Below are positions 12,380 through 27,194 of a stretch of DNA of 64,000 nucleotides, piece after piece. How positions within the stretch are numbered: the stretch's first letter is position 1; each line of letters starts with the position of its first letter. The translations under genes and the position numbers were made by a program. This DNA comes from Sinotaia quadrata. Its lineage: Eukaryota; Mollusca; Gastropoda; Architaenioglossa; Viviparidae. The notes beneath the pieces were generated by a model. That model had not been told where the DNA came from. It did no database searches and was given only the letters and a program-made list of their open reading frames with translations. The stretch lies in contig CM054178.1 in NCBI GenBank assembly GCA_028829895.1, positions 99,872,058-99,936,057 on the forward strand, written 5' to 3'.

Positions 12380-15195
12380 TAAGAAATATGGAAGAGGGTA
12401 ACAAAGCAAGCACAAACAACTGCAGTCCTTCATTGACCAATATGCGAAACAACCGATGTGATATCAGCAATTAAGTCAATGTACAGATTGCTGAAAGAGA
12501 CGGGTAAAACGAAGCTTGAAAGTTACCAGAATAAACAGGCATGTCCCACTATCCAAAGCAGCGTAGCCTGAAAGTTGTCGACAACCTACGTAAAACCTTG
12601 GACCTCAAGCAAGTCTGGATGGATTCCGAGACTAAAGAAAACAAGGAAGTTGTGTGAATAATGAAATTGTCAATTTGGAATAACAGCTTGAAAGTGTTTT
12701 ATTTTTAGACGGGTACATCAAGACAAATTCATAAGGACAAGGAAATTATTAGGAAGTACAAATGTGTGTATTTTACGACAGCAGTTGCACGTCATCCTTT
12801 CTCATCGGGCGTTTTCTGATCTGGAATAACAGGGTAAGCGCTAGACACTTGTGTTTCACGGTGTTCTAGTGGAAAATGGGCTACTAGAACACTAAAACAA
12901 CCTTGGAAGAGTTGGACTAAAGAGGAAAATATACAATAATGGCCTCTTAGTATCAAAAAGAGACCTTGTTTATTGGTCAAAAATACAGACATATTATTTG
13001 GAAAATATTCTCTCTTGGTTTTTGGAACAAGCAGAAATAATTTGTAAATGTGTGTTTACGTTATTTTTATACGACAGCTGATCTAGGAATTTGATTTCAG
13101 TGCCTGTGACCGAAGTATTTTCAACTCAAACCACTGTAATGTTTTATATATATCTATGGCCGTAGGCAATGCGAGCAAAAAAACCACTGGTAATGATTTA
13201 TATGTGTCTAAGGCTGTAGGCAATGTGAGCCAAAACCACTACTTGCACATGATTTACATTCTTCAATTTAAATATTTCAAACATGGAGATTGTAAAAGGT
13301 TAATCTAGTTTTCCTGTTGTGATGAATATTATGTTCCTTTAAAAATTATTTAGCAGAATTAAAATGCTACGAGCATTTACAATATCACTACACAACAACA
13401 AGAGGAATAGTTAACACACTTACTCGTATAAAACATCAGTGACACCATAATTTCTGTTTTAAAAAATGATTTTAAAAAATGCTGTAATCGAACGGACTCT
13501 TACTGAATATTATATAGTTAAGTGTGTAAATAATACATTTAGTTTACAATTTTAATCCCAGTTTGCGCACCCAATTTATGAGAAAAACTGAATAATTACG
13601 CAAAATTAAAGTCATTACAGAAAAGCTTTCTTACTTTTTAATTTTAATCTTGTGATAACTTTTTATCTCTCACTACAAATGTTCCATATTTGAACTTACA
13701 CATTTTCTGCATTGACAACATTACAATGGTACAATGTCGCTTTGGAATAAATAAATCAAAGATAAAATATTCCCTTTATCATCGTGTTTTCGTTGAATGT
13801 TTTGCTTGTTTAGAAATAATAAATGTCTCATTTTAAGTATACAAATAAAATAAATAAAATAAAAAATGTAAGCTTATGTTTAACTGCAACAACTTCAAGC
13901 AGAAAGAACCATATTGCTACAGACGCTTTTGTTATTTTGCACCAATACAACGTGACGGCTCTGTTGACCATGTCATATACTGTCAGAGCAAACTCATTAT
14001 GAAGAGCTCAGTGGCTGGTTGGTTTGGTTAGCTCCCTTATGAAAACTACTGTCGTGCTCCTAAAGCTGTTTTAAAAACGCAAGCAAACAACAACAAAAAA
14101 TCCATGACCAATTATGGAAAGTATTTCTAATTAAATATTTTCTTCAATCAATTAACCTACTGCTACCAACAAATTTATAAGATCTCATTATAATCAGTCA
14201 GGACCTTATGCTATGCTCGAGAAGCGGGCTTGAGGTTGGTGAGGGTCGGGTGATTATGTATTATTATTACTTGATTAATTTAATGCTATTCTTTGCGGCG
14301 CAGTAAACTGTTGGGCGTAGCATTGCCACTTCAAATGCAGAGCTCAGTGGACACAATGTGGAAAGCTAGAGATTGAATTTTGAAGTGGAGTAAATATTTT
14401 ATTGCCCATTACGTAAATATCAAGCCAGTAACTAGTCAATCGTTGACTTTCTTTCTTTTGTAGTTAACACAACTATTATTACAAAATATATTTTCTTTTT
14501 ACACTTTGGTTTATTTTGGTTATTTTACACTTTGGTTATTTTCTTAATATGGTAATGTGACTTTACAAAGCGATAAAAATGCATGCTAGCTCCTTAGGGC
14601 AACGGATAAATTATTTTGTAAAATGCACAATGTTCTAGTCTGAAAAAAATAGAAATATCACCGGAAATATTCAATCCATTAGCCTGTGTAATTTTATACT
14701 GAGTTTTAAAAAAATCAAAATGAAAATTCTAAATCTTTAACAATTCTTGCAAAAGTCAGCCAGGCGAGAAAATAATTTCCTGAGTATGTTTTAATTAACA
14801 TATTTTGCAAAGCAACAATTTAATGAAACGTGTATAACTTATTTTGATACAACACGTGATTTTATGCATTGCCTCCATAGGAAACGATAATTTACGATTT
14901 ACCGCATTTCAGATACGTTCTTTGAAAATGGCATATTGACTAAACAAATAAAAAGGTAACATTTTCTCTAGATGAACATTTTTCTTAATTTAGAAGACTC
15001 CACACATACTAAAATAAAATTTAAAGAAAACTAGGCGAGCATTTATTTTTTTTGTAAAAGAGTGTTTATGTGTGCATCTGTGTATCTGTATGCGCATCTG
15101 TGTGTGGGTTCATGTGTGAAGACTTGACTATTGTGTTGCACAACTAATCACTCTAGCACAGCACTAGTGGAAGCGCTCTATTTAAAAATATAAGA
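12380..15195. other. Intergenic, no gene seen
   Basis: AT-rich unique sequence with stops in all frames. A small two-copy repeat around 'gtaggcaatgtgagc' lies at 13155-13240. Confidence 0.5.
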
Positions 15196-15214
15196 TCAAG
15201 CATCACCATTATTA

Positions 15215-15425
15215 TCATTGTCAACAAAATCACTACCACTACTGTCAATGCTGGTGTCAGTGCTCTTGTCGTTGCTGGTGTCACTTCTGTCACTGCTGGT
15301 GTCAGTGCTCCTGTCGTTGCTGGTGTCAGTGCTCCTGTCGTTGCTGGTGTCAGTGCTCCTGTCGTTGCTGGTGTCAGTGCTCTTGTCGTTGCTGGTGTCA
15401 CTTCTATCACTGCTGGTGTATCTCC
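15215..15425 (+). repeat. 24 bp minisatellite, open in several frames
   Basis: The unit is close to tcgttgctggtgtcagtgct plus cctg. Because 24 is a multiple of three, it translates on the minus strand as repeated TPATTGAL-like octads. No splice sites or flanking coding sequence support a gene. Confidence 0.88.
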
Positions 15426-15589
15426 TTTTATTGCCGCTGGTGTCGCTTCTTCTATTGTATTCAATTGTCTTTTGATTATTAATTTTCTTGTCCTCTTTTG
15501 TTTTATTTTGCGTTTCTGTCATTTGGATCAGCAGCATTGATGACTTTTACTGTCTTGATTTTTATTTTTCCTCGGAATGAGGGCGATCT

Positions 15590-16818
15590 TCTTTTTCTTC
15601 TTCTTGTTCTAGCATTCATTATTATTATTCATTGTTCATCATCATTATCATCATCATCATCATCCGCAGCACTACCACCACCATCATTATCATCGTCATC
15701 ACCATCGCCATATCATCGTCTCGTACTTATTCTAAGTCCCACTGAACATTTTTCTTCTATTCTGACATGTGTCCGTTCTTCTTCCAACGTTTGTCAAAGA
15801 TTCCTGTCTGGAACTTTGTCCACTGGATTTGCCTTCTAATGTCGTCTCTTCCTGCTAGAATCCGACACTGTGCGCCTAAATCTAGGTTTGAGTTTACTAC
15901 TTTTTCTTCTGTTTAACCATCACTACCATCATCATCATCTTGTATATACTAATTATTTGTTGTCGTTATTCTTCGTCATCATTGTATTATTATTGTTGTT
16001 ATTATTATTTTCGCTTTTATTTTTTACTGAACATGAATGCTCCGGTACTAAATTTGTAAGATTCTACATTTGAGAAAAGGGGGTGGGGCAACAAACAGAA
16101 AAAATGTATCACGACACTAAAACAAAAAACAGAAAGTCAACAGAAATTCATCAAATTCCCGTGACAGATGCATGAGACAGTCTGTGAACTAGGAACAGGT
16201 TAGAAAACAGAGCATCAAGTAGCCGAATGAACATCTTTACGACCGTCAGTTCACTAAGCCAAGAAGTAGTGGATTCTCGAAATTCTTTTACCGGGGAGCT
16301 GTCAGGTCTTACGCTGATGTAATGGCGTGTATTCCTAGTTTGCAATAATCTCTCCGAAAAGGTAATTGAGATTCAGAGCGGAAGAAAGGTCACGAGGATG
16401 GGCGAAATGTCTCGAGTTAGTCAAGAAGAGGATTAGATGTCCAGATTGCGCCGCCTTGCACAAACTGTTTGTCAAGATTTACATCGCCAAAATGCCACAT
16501 GGACATTAAAGAAGCACAGTTTTACCGATATGTCTGCCAATCGTACTGCGAGGAAACACTTCCTTCTTTCTCTCTCCTTTTCTCGCGAGAGTAGTTTATT
16601 CATTAATGCATGCGTTTGTTTGTTTGTGTATTTGTTCTTATGTGTCTTTGTTTCTGCGATTTCTTCTCGAAATATTTTTAAAGATCCGTTTCTTTCTTTC
16701 TTGGATGCTTTGATTGTTCATTTCTTTTTTTTCTTCTTCTTTTTTTGTTTGTTTGAAGTACTCTTCTTCTTCTCTTTCTATTTTTTCTAAATTATTCGTG
16801 AGAGTACTTTTTCTTTCT

Positions 16819-16854
<36 letters not shown>

Positions 16855-18280
16855 GCTGTGTTGTTTTCTTCCACTTTCTCGCCAGAGTAATTTATTCGCT
16901 TCTTTTACTTTCTTTTTCTCCTCTCATCATATTGAACCCTGACCCCAACCCCCAAACACTCTTCTTGCGGTAAACCACTTCACCATGCACATTTTAAACC
17001 TCTTTGTCTCTCTTATTAAATAACTTTTGTTATATCGGCACATGGACAAGTCGCTCCGGGAGCAAGAAGCGGCCCTCACTCCACCCCACCCTCGACGTCT
17101 GTCCCGGGGGTGGTGGTGGTAAAGCACGCCTTCAACAAAATTATTTAGCTCCCTATCACTCTCCCTGCCGATTTGGATTGAGAACATATGGACACACACA
17201 CACATACATACATACACACATAATTTCTTGCATATTATTATTATTAACTTTTTTCGGTAGTAGTATTGTTGCTAAATGTCCTAAATTTCACGGTAGGTAA
17301 ATACTGTTTTGTTCGTTCGTTTATTTGTTCTGTATATTTGTTTTTATCTCCTGCACTCTCACTCTGACTTAACCGTACTCTGTCCTGGACTCTTCAAACT
17401 AACCTTAACCACTCCTTTCCTTAAGATGTGTAAAACTTATTTGGATCTATAAATGACTGACTCGTGTAGATTAAAATTATCATGTACACATAAAACAAAT
17501 GGTAGCGTGTGACAGTAAAGAGAAAATTGAACGTTTAAACTAACACAATCAACCAACTTAAAATATTTGCTCATTCAGAAGATTGTCTGTCTGGATCTGA
17601 ACTAGGAAGATTTCTAAACTGACTGGTTTAAATATAAACTACTTAGAGTATTTTATGCTTTTACTATCTTAGGAAGCTACACTAAATATTCTTTAAATAC
17701 AACTCTTTCCTAGCAAATAATTTAAAACATTTCTTAAAAAATAAATTAAATAACTATATTCATGTGCCATGTAAAAATCATTCTCACATGAATAAATCCT
17801 AAAATACACAAAGAAAATAATATAAACTAGCATACAAAAATATATAAATACAAACTACAAACCGTTTCTTATCTAAAAAGATAAATGTCAACTTTAGTTA
17901 ATAACTTCCTAAAACATTGTACAATGATAAAGCATAGCATACTAAATTAGCACTGACAAATTTACTCAGTACAGTGCTGCACGGTTTAAAAAAAGCGAGC
18001 GCTGACCTAATTTTGTCGCTACAATGAAACAAAACAAAAAGCGCTGTACACACGTATTTGTAATTTCTGGTCATCTGGTTATGAAACACTTTCTTAATAA
18101 ATCCTTGTTAGAACCATGAAGGAAGAAGATGTGAGAGCTTATGATCAGTGAGGTCATCTTGTAACCACGTGTCTGGTCAGTTGTCTAAGCATACTATGGA
18201 CAATGAGATGCACAGTTTTAATCATGGCTCGTAACCATTATTGTAGTAGGCTTAATTTGAATGTGAATTTTAGGCTACTA
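15590..18280. other. Intergenic with low-complexity tracts
   Basis: Trinucleotide-rich CAT/ATT runs lie at 15630-15720 and 15910-16020, pyrimidine tracts at 16560-16890, and a short GC-rich, G-rich stretch at 17050-17130. No coding exon was recognised. Confidence 0.5.
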
Positions 18281-18284
18281 CATC

Positions 18285-18545
18285 ACACTGACTGGCAAAA
18301 TAAATTAGTGCACTACACTTACTGACTGGCAAAACTACTGCTACACTGTTATGACTGGCAACGGGGCTAGACCACACTGCATTTTCTGACTGGCAGAATG
18401 GCTGTTATATTGCAGTTACTTGCTGGCAAAACAGCTGTGACATTGCACTTTATTGATTGGCAAAACAGTTGTTACATTGCACTTACCGGCTGTAAAATGA
18501 CTACTGTGATGCAATTAGTAGATGAGAAAACGGCTGCTACATTGC
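18285..18545 (+). repeat. ~43 bp diverged repeat
   Basis: The recurring phrase is 'gactggcaaaacngctgytacattgcactta', six or so copies. Confidence 0.8.
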
Positions 18546-18725
18546 ACTTATTAGCTGACTAACCTACCATACGGACTGATTGCCCTACCATGCTGGCTGA
18601 CTGCTCTACCATACTGGCTGATTATCCTACTATACTGGCTGACTGCTCTACTATACTGGCTGACTGCCCTACTATACTGGCTGATTGCCCTACTGTACTG
18701 GCTGATTGCCCTACTGTACTGGCTC
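18546..18725 (+). repeat. 21 bp minisatellite
   Basis: The unit is ctgactgccctactatactgg, eight or nine copies; as 21 is a multiple of three it stays open on both strands. Confidence 0.9.
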
Positions 18726-18739
18726 TCAAAACGGCCGAA

Positions 18740-20755
18740 AACGCGACTGATACAACGATTGCAGTACTGTACAGCTGACAAAAAACGTGTGTTGCACTGT
18801 TCTGGTTGGCAAAACTGCCGCTACACTGTATCGGCAAGCAAAATGGCTGCTACATTGCACTGGTTGACGTCAGTCGTCTACTGCTGCCCAGTCATGCTTT
18901 ATCACTGCCTCTCGAGAACACAGCGTTCCAAACTATTAGCTCCCACGCTGATGTCAGTGAAAGCAAGGTAATGACTTGTCAAGGGCTCAGCGGTGCAATG
19001 AGCGACTAAGCCCTTCTCAATTATTCAACACATGCGCAGGTTTCGGGATGGCTCCTGGAAACACCTCTGATATATATATAATCCCATAATTATATTCTTT
19101 TCTGCAGTAAATTCTTCTCCCCAATTTGAGCTAGAGTATTTTCGAAAGAACGCTGTGATCGAGGAAACTACTCAATAGGATGTGAGGCTGGCCAGTGCCG
19201 TGCTGTTGTTATTGTACATTTCTCACTGGAGTGTAGCTATCAATTCAACAATTTACTCTGTTACAAAGTAATTTTCTTTCTCTTCTAATTGTATAATACA
19301 TGTTTAATTATATTATGGTGATATCTGTAAGTTTTTAAGCTCTTCGAAAACCTCTTCTCGGTAAAAGAACACTCCATTCCCGTGTTCAGACCCATTCAAC
19401 TGCCATCGCGGTAAAAATGAAAGAAAACAAAACTAAAACAAGATAAAATTCTTACATAAAGCTAAATGCAATATTACATTATAGAAAAAAAAATTGAACA
19501 GAAATAGATTAGTTATCACCCTAAATATATGCATAATTATAAATCGTATTTGCAGTTATCTGGATAAAACTACAAACAAAGAGTGTGTTCTGTACGCTCG
19601 CGTGTGTTTGTGTGTGTGTGTGTGTGTCTGTGTGTGTGTGAGACTTCTATGATTATATAGGCATTCGAACACAATTAATCAAAATCACACAGTTTGTCCT
19701 AACAACTTTGGTGCTTAATTTAACCCGATACACAAGAACGAACATCGTTTCCTCATATGACATCATTGAGAACCGCAGAGCGTTTAGAGTCTATAGGCAC
19801 GCACTATTGTGCCGACTACCGCCAGAAACAGAGCACACTGCAATACGCTGTAAAAGTGTGTGCATGTGACTAAACCACTCCTGGTTAGGCGTGCGAAGAA
19901 AACAGCAGCTCCTTGCTGCCTATGGTACAACCTTGGCACCTTGATTAGTACATGTGGGTCGTCCACATAATGTGACGTCACGCAAGTTTGGACATTTTCC
20001 CCTTTCTATCTCCCTCGTCACACTTCGTCACAACAGCCCCTTCCCGCTCTTTTTTTTTTTACACAATTTTTTTGTAATACTAAAAAGCAAATGAAATGAA
20101 AGTAAATTAACTATACAGATAAAACATCTATCTTTTTGTAATATGGTGTTTAATTAATCTCGTTTTTACATTACTGCATAGCTAGTTAATATATGCTAAC
20201 ACATTAGCGTTAAATTATATTTTATTTTTATTCATTGCTAAGAGCTGCGAAAAGTAATGAAATATAAAGCTAATATTATACTGGACACCTTATATTGTAT
20301 GCTTTCAATAGCTACTAGAGTCGCATGCTGGCTCAATCCTCAAACTTTATCTCTCCCCTCATCACGTCTTTTTTCTATTTGTTTTTTTTTCCACTCTGCA
20401 TTTATTTTTAATGTCACCAAGCTTCAAAGACAATTTACACTAGTAGGGCCGTTGATAATCTAGCACATCAGTGGTGTTAACACAACATTTACAACTAAAA
20501 GAAAAAAAAACTTAACATTTTATATACATTCTGTACGGTGACACTATCAGCGCGACACAGTGTCCAACCTTTGAGCTACTATAACAGAGTTCTAACTATA
20601 TATTATATACTACAATTTTCAATTGGCCTAAATACGCTGTACATTTATAATTAACTAAATACTACATTTTTTTAAATGGCCTAAATAAGCTTTACATTTA
20701 TGAAAACCGTCCTGAAAATAAATTATACACATATTTACAAATCGGTGAGGAAGCA
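18740..20755. other. Intergenic, no gene seen
   Basis: It contains a GT microsatellite at 19609-19640 and a palindromic CRE-like TGACGTCA at 19974-19981 beside a 65-codon minus-strand open frame. No supporting splice sites were found. Confidence 0.45.
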
Positions 20756-20764
20756 CGAAAATAT

Positions 20765-20985
20765 ATTTGGTGAATAACTAACAATATAATTTTGTATATG
20801 GATATTTGAACGAAAATATATATGATGAATAACTAAAAATATAATTTTGTATATTGATATTTGAAAGAAAATATATTTAGTGAATAACTAACAATATAAT
20901 TTTGTATATGTATATTTGAACAAAAATATATTTGGTGAATAACTAATAATATAATTTTGTATATGGATATCTGAACGAAAGTAGA
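20765..20985 (+). repeat. 55 bp tandem repeat, 4 copies
   Basis: The unit begins tgaataactaacaatataat; copies lie at 20771, 20826, 20881 and 20936. Confidence 0.92.
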
Positions 20986-22520
20986 CATACACAATAAACC
21001 AACTGTTAGAAAGTGCACTACACACGCGCGAGGGCGCACACATACACACGCAACTCACGCACATACACACCCAATCATTCTTGTTTATTGTTAAGAAGTT
21101 TCATTAAGTGACTATCGTTTCAGTGTATCTAATGTTCATTTGGCAAAATCTTTCTCTTGTGATTGAGTTTGGAGAACTACCAGCAACCGTCGGTTATATC
21201 TTAGCGCTAATGACAAAGAAAACAATTAGAACATTACAATTTACAGACATCTTTAGACAAGTGTTCCTTTTCAACAATCAGTTTCCTGAAAGTGACGGCC
21301 AGCGTCTAATTTTGATGAGTTGAGTACATCATTTTGCCTCGAACTCGCTCTATTAATACACAATATGGGCAAAGGGAAATAATCCAAACTTTACAGACCA
21401 TCTATATCAGACAACGGGTACCTAGTAGTTTCCTTTTAAACAAGCGTTTAAATGACTCACATTTATCAATAAATATTTTGCCGTTAGAATGAGAACCTGT
21501 TTAAATGAGTATTTTTTTTTTGCCATGTCATTGGGATCCTCTGTTAATTACATTGTATGCACTTCACGTTCACAGGTAAACTTAAAAACCGCTGACGAGT
21601 TAGTAACGAATGTGACTCAATATCCAAGATGAAATAAAATAAAATTAAAAGTTACATTTTGACGCCAGATAACGGGATAACAGAAGACGTTAATACATGT
21701 GACCTGACAATAACAGATTGCTCTAGCACAGTTGTAATGTTTTTGTTTGCTTGGTGAGATTGTTTCGTTTTATTGGATTGTACCTAACGTGATTATTAAA
21801 TATCACTCAGGTCGCATAATCCCAACCTCCCACCCCAAGCGTACTCCAACTGTGCCACTTACTTTCTTTTTTGTTTTTATTTTTAATTTTCTCAAGAAAA
21901 TTGTTTCTAAATTAGTATTTATTTTAATTATGTATGCATGGTTCTCAAGGAGAAATTTAAATCTTCATGTTTGAATTCTAAATAAAGAAATTAAATCTTC
22001 GAATATTGTTTTTCAGAAGAATATTATATTGTGGTGAAAGGGTGTTGTACAGAACATTAAAATCTTAATATTTTTGTTGTCGAGAAGAATATTTCCCGGA
22101 CAAGGATATTCATTTCTTAACGTTTGTCATTGGTATCAAAAGTACTATTAAACGTTTGTCAGGGCTGTCAAGAGATTAAAGTATAACAACAAAACTTTGA
22201 AAGCTTATCATAGTTTTTAAGAAATTAAGTATATTAAAAGACTATCAAACATTTGTCATGGCTGTCAAAGAGATTAAGTATTCAAGAAGGCTATTAAGCT
22301 TTGTATTATGGTTGTCAGTAGGTCAAGTATATTAAGAATAATATTAAAAATATGTCATGGTTGTCTAAAACAAATTGCTTGTCAGTGTTGCAAGATGCAA
22401 GCCATCTGGCAATTTGAATTTAAACTGCTCGCTTACATATGTGATCGCTCACTCACCTCTGACACTCACTAATATACATACTTAATTTAATTTAATTAAT
22501 TAATTAATTAATTTATGCTT

Positions 22521-25462
22521 TTAATAATTCTCTAGCAGACACAATTCATCTCTCTCACTTGGAGCATACGCGGGTATCATGAACGTTTTCTCTCTTCCAC
22601 AACATTATAGACAACCATTTACCATCACACAATTTTCCTGTAGAATTTTTCTACAGCAGGTAAACATTTGATCTCAGCCCATTGGCAGGAGTCATTCTTG
22701 CAAATCTTAACCATTGGATAATAAAAACTACTTACACAGTCGAACTGGTTTGCATTACATCAACAATTTCTAGCACATTCTCAACTCGAGTGTTTACTCC
22801 AATGCTGACACTTTAAAAATACTATCATAAGGAATGCTGAAGCTCAGATCACTTCAACAATTTAACAATTTATATAACAATTAAATTCAGAAAATGGATA
22901 GGCAAATTTACTCTGCCACACACATTGCTTTACTAGAGATATTGCTTTTCTGGAGACATTGCTCTAGAGATATTGCTTTACTAGAGATAATACTTTTCTA
23001 GAGATACTGCTTTACTGGAGACATTGTTTTTCTAGAAAAATTGCTTTACTGGAGACATTGGTTTACTACAGATATTGCTTTACTAGAGATATTGCTTTTA
23101 TAGAGATACTGCTTTAATGGAGACATTGTTTTTCTAGAGATATTATTAGAGATATTGCTTTACTAGAGATATTGCCATTGTTTTAACAAACACTAACACT
23201 TTCATTTCAGTACAAGAACTCATAATAGTGATGGATGACACTATAGATATACATTTCATTTCAATCAGAATATTTATCATGTTTCCCTTTTCATTTCCTT
23301 TTTGTCTTTATTAAATTTATTTAAGATCATTAAATTTGACTCTTTGTATATCGTCCAGTTATGTTATATGTACTAGTTGTAGGGACAGCATTCTCCATGG
23401 GAGTATGGGGGCTCCAAGTTAGATAATAAATGTTATATGTTTACCCTAGGACCAGACTGTTCATGATGCATCAATCTTGTGCAACAGTGTATCTGGTTAT
23501 TATTTGCGTGACATGTGATTGAGAAGCGAGGTTATTTTCCAAGAGTGGGCAGGGAGAAATTAATCAACACTTTGTTCTTCTCATGTTTCTCTCCTCCTGC
23601 ACTCACATGTAACAACAATCTGCCACAGTCAGCAAAATATTCTTGTGTTTAGAGTGTACATTTTTACAACCAATGATTATAGCACAAGATATCCTCAACT
23701 CCCACTCCACCACCCAACACGAATACTCTTATTGCTTCTCTGTACCCAAGTAGAGGAGTTAGCTAGCACCCCTTTATAATATGTTTGTCCTTGTTAGGAT
23801 AATATTATTATAATTAAATACTGTGGATAATTTACATCAAGCTAGGTCACAAAGAAAGGCATCAAAATCCATTTACAAAACATTATAAACTATAATTACA
23901 TAGTCCACCTCTTCAAAATCATGTTGAAATGCATTATAATACACTTCCAAAAGATTCTAAACTATAACTGCTCATTTCACACCTGTAAATTCACAAACAA
24001 AGCCACCATAATTGGCATGCCATATTGAGGTTGCTTCCTATCCTGGTTACAAAGTGTGGTGGAGTACATTTGCCTCTCCCTATTTTAAATTAAATCGTTA
24101 TATAAATTGTTAAATTGTCAGAGTAACCTTACCTTTATGGTGGTATTTTTGAAAGAGTCTGAGTTGAAGTAAATGCTCGAGGCAAGAATATTCTAGAATT
24201 GCTGATGTAATGCAAACCAGTGAGTAGTTTTTATTATCCAATGGTTATGATTTGTGATAATAAGACCAGCCAATAGGCTGAAAAGTTTACTTGCTGTAGA
24301 AAATTCTATTCTCTGATCACTTTGAATTTGAAAGGCAGCCATTAGCTTGATGGTGAGTTAAACTGATTTATTATGAGATAATGGACTTAGAAATATTTCA
24401 TGTAATTTTGCTATTGATATGTTATACTTGTGTAGAGATTGACTATGTGAGTTGACTTTTATTTCTACAAATGTTTGAACTAAACTGCTTGCATTTAGTG
24501 TGTTGACACTTGACAGTGTTTTGACATGCTGTATTTATTATACCATGTATGTGTATTGGGCTAATGAATACCATTGCAGGACACTGTAAGTTGAGACTGG
24601 AAGGTAAGATAGAATGGAGTTATTGAGTGATAAACAGGAAAATGTAGCGCTTGTTCCCCTGATTATGTGTTTCAGAGAAGACAAAGCATGCCTTTCATGT
24701 GTTTTTTGGATCTACTGGTTCACTGATTATAAACCTCATTGACTGGGAAGATGTGAGAAACATCAGTTGCAGTGAGTGTAAGCATACGGGAGTATGCTGA
24801 GTATGCAAAGTATGCTGAGTACATCTGGAAAATTCTAGTTCAGTGAAGTTACCAGCATTACTGTAATCATGTTCTGCTTGAAGGAACTGGTATGGCGAAG
24901 AGGGTGCTCAAGCTGGTTTTGAGAGAAAAATAGTGCATTGTGTTTTCCAATTTTGGAGGGAGACACGTGTTGACACCTACATTTTGACATTGTTGCAAAA
25001 GCAAGTGAAAGACTGTTGAAGCAGTGCTTAATTCAGATTATGAAAAAAGACTATAATCACCATCTCTATAACTCCATTTCTATTTTCTGATAGAAATAAC
25101 CTGTGATTTGTATTGACATATTGTTGAATTGTATTTATGATAGACTAATTATAAATTAGCCAAATGTGGGTTCATGGAAATATTGATGTCAAGTAATCTA
25201 TTTCTTTGTATTTGTCACATATATATATATATTGTTGATTTAATAAATTTGTTATATTTATTGACCTTCTTATGTATATTGATGACTTTTGGTAATTATA
25301 GAATACACGGATTTGTCTTCTTAGTAATAGGTTTTCCACCTACAGAAATATTATGCGACCATGAATATTTATCTTTAATGTTGTGGAAGAGAGAAAACAT
25401 TTACAGTGCCAGTATATCTGCCAATTGAAAGAGATAAGTGGTGTCTGCTAGAGGATTATTAA
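22521..25462. mobile_element. Foldback-like element with long imperfect inverted repeats
   Basis: The left end TTAATAATTCTCTAGCAGAC and the right end, whose reverse complement is TTAATAATCCTCTAGCAGAC, form terminal inverted repeats of at least 100 bases with divergence. A second inverted pair, about 22640-22900 against 24075-24310, contains ccattggataataaaaacta and tttgcattacatca. The right arm is interrupted by about 1 kb (24310-25320). TTAA stands at both outer edges. No transposase was found. A single related arm lies at 9470-9640. Confidence 0.55.
22925..23180 (+). repeat. ~18-20 bp minisatellite inside the foldback-like element
   Basis: The unit is close to ctagagatattgctttact, irregularly repeated. 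Confidence 0.85.
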
Positions 25463-26644
25463 CAAAAAGAAAATTATGATTCTCATCACTTGTAATTAGT
25501 TATGAAAGATTAATTAAGAATAATAATCATTTTCATTAACTACGATGTGTTAATGTCACAGAAAGCTCCCAATGATGTTAACTGAATGGGAGATGGACAC
25601 ACAGACAGACAACATTTGTTTCACATTCTGGGTAATAATTAGCTCGATTGACAGCCCCAGGTGTGTAAACCACCACATTTAACATAAGGACAGAGACAAT
25701 ACAAATATTACAGAATGATAAGACATAAATATGAGATGATAAGAATTTAACGAGATGAATAAAAGTAAAATAAGAAATTTTATAGAACAACACTAAAAAA
25801 TTTAAATAATGAAAAGTGAAATTAATTTTTAAGGGACACAGCCCAATGCAATTACATAGGAACAGGTAACTTACAATGTCAGTGCCAAATAATGTAAATA
25901 TTCTGTGTCTAATAATAACTATCTGGATACTAAGTATTTCTCTCATTTTTGAATGGACTTCCAGGGTAAGAGTCCTACTTGGATTAATGGCCACAACACA
26001 TAAGTCAGGCTCCACTTTTGTATCCCACAAATCCTACTGATTCTTTCCTAAGATTGACTCAGACAAAAATTCCCTTCTAAGACAATCCCTCTCTAATAAT
26101 TCCTCTCAGATCAATGAGACTTAACTCTGTTGTATCAAAACCTCTTCATTTGCCAAGTGGTCTCCCTTGCCCATTTTGCCAGGTGAGCCCCATCATATTT
26201 TGGCTTGTCCCAAGAAATACCAAACCAGAAAAGTCTCTGGAATCATTTATATGCAGTATTTTATCCTGTGCATTACAATTCAATTGTGAAGTGGGCTATT
26301 CCCATGTTCAATATTGTCAGCTAGCTTCTCCTGGAAAAATTCATTCATTAGTGCAAAATAAAAACTCACTTACAAAAAATTAACTTGACAACATACCTCT
26401 TCTTAGGGTATTTCTTTATACAATGTGGAAGAAGATAAGTTCTTTTCTTCTGTCTTTCTTTTCTTATCAAGTGTTTTGACTATTTATTTCTTTTAACTGT
26501 GGTGCAGTTAATGGACGTTTCCTTGCTCATGAAATGGCCAAACAGGAAGTAGCGATTTAAACTATTCCTGTGTATTTATTCCTTTTGTAATATAGTTGAC
26601 ATAAAATTCTCACGAAGTCTGCTACCCGTTATGGTCTAGAGGCA

Positions 26645-26860
26645 GCACAAAACATGTTTATGATTTTATGGTGGGTTTTCCCTGGACTATAGCTCTAATT
26701 GACTGGTACTTATGCTAAATTCTCCCTTTTCTTTCCCCGCTCAGTGGAGGTCCATCAGTGCAAAATGTTTAAGATTTTACAGTGGTTTTTTCCTGTACTA
26801 CAGCTGGAACTGACTGATGCTTATTATGCAAGATTCTCCCTTTTCATTTCCTCTCTCTCT
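26645..26860 (+). repeat. Two-copy ~110 bp direct repeat
   Basis: 'aagattttacagtgg' to 'ttctcccttttc' occurs twice with clear divergence. The next phrase, ccaaaagattctaaactata, also occurs at 23950. Confidence 0.75.
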
Positions 26861-27194
26861 TCAGCTAGGCTGAAATTTAATACTGTGCACTCTTTCCAAA
26901 GACACACCACAATAATTGATTTCCAAAAGATTCTAAACTATAACTACACATTTCATCACCAACAAATTCACAGTCCGAAAAGCGTGCACTTGAAAATAAT
27001 ATTTATAATTCAGCTTTGAAAGTTAAATCTAATTTTGTCTTGACTGTTTCTTCCATTCCTCTTCTTTGTTGCTTTTCTTTGGTGTAGAGTTTGACAATGA
27101 AGACTGAGGCAGGGAAAATGAAGGAATGCAGTTTTGCACAAATAGAATGTAGATCCCATGGATGCTAAAAAAGTCTACAAATAAAATATAGTCA

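Noticed and set aside
19780..19985. CRE-like TGACGTCA with a short open frame as a gene start
   Set aside because: The motif is short and recurs elsewhere in the window in part; no splice sites or homology.
25578..26030. 150-codon minus-strand frame
   Set aside because: No recognisable domain or splice sites; long AT-rich frames of this size occur by chance here.
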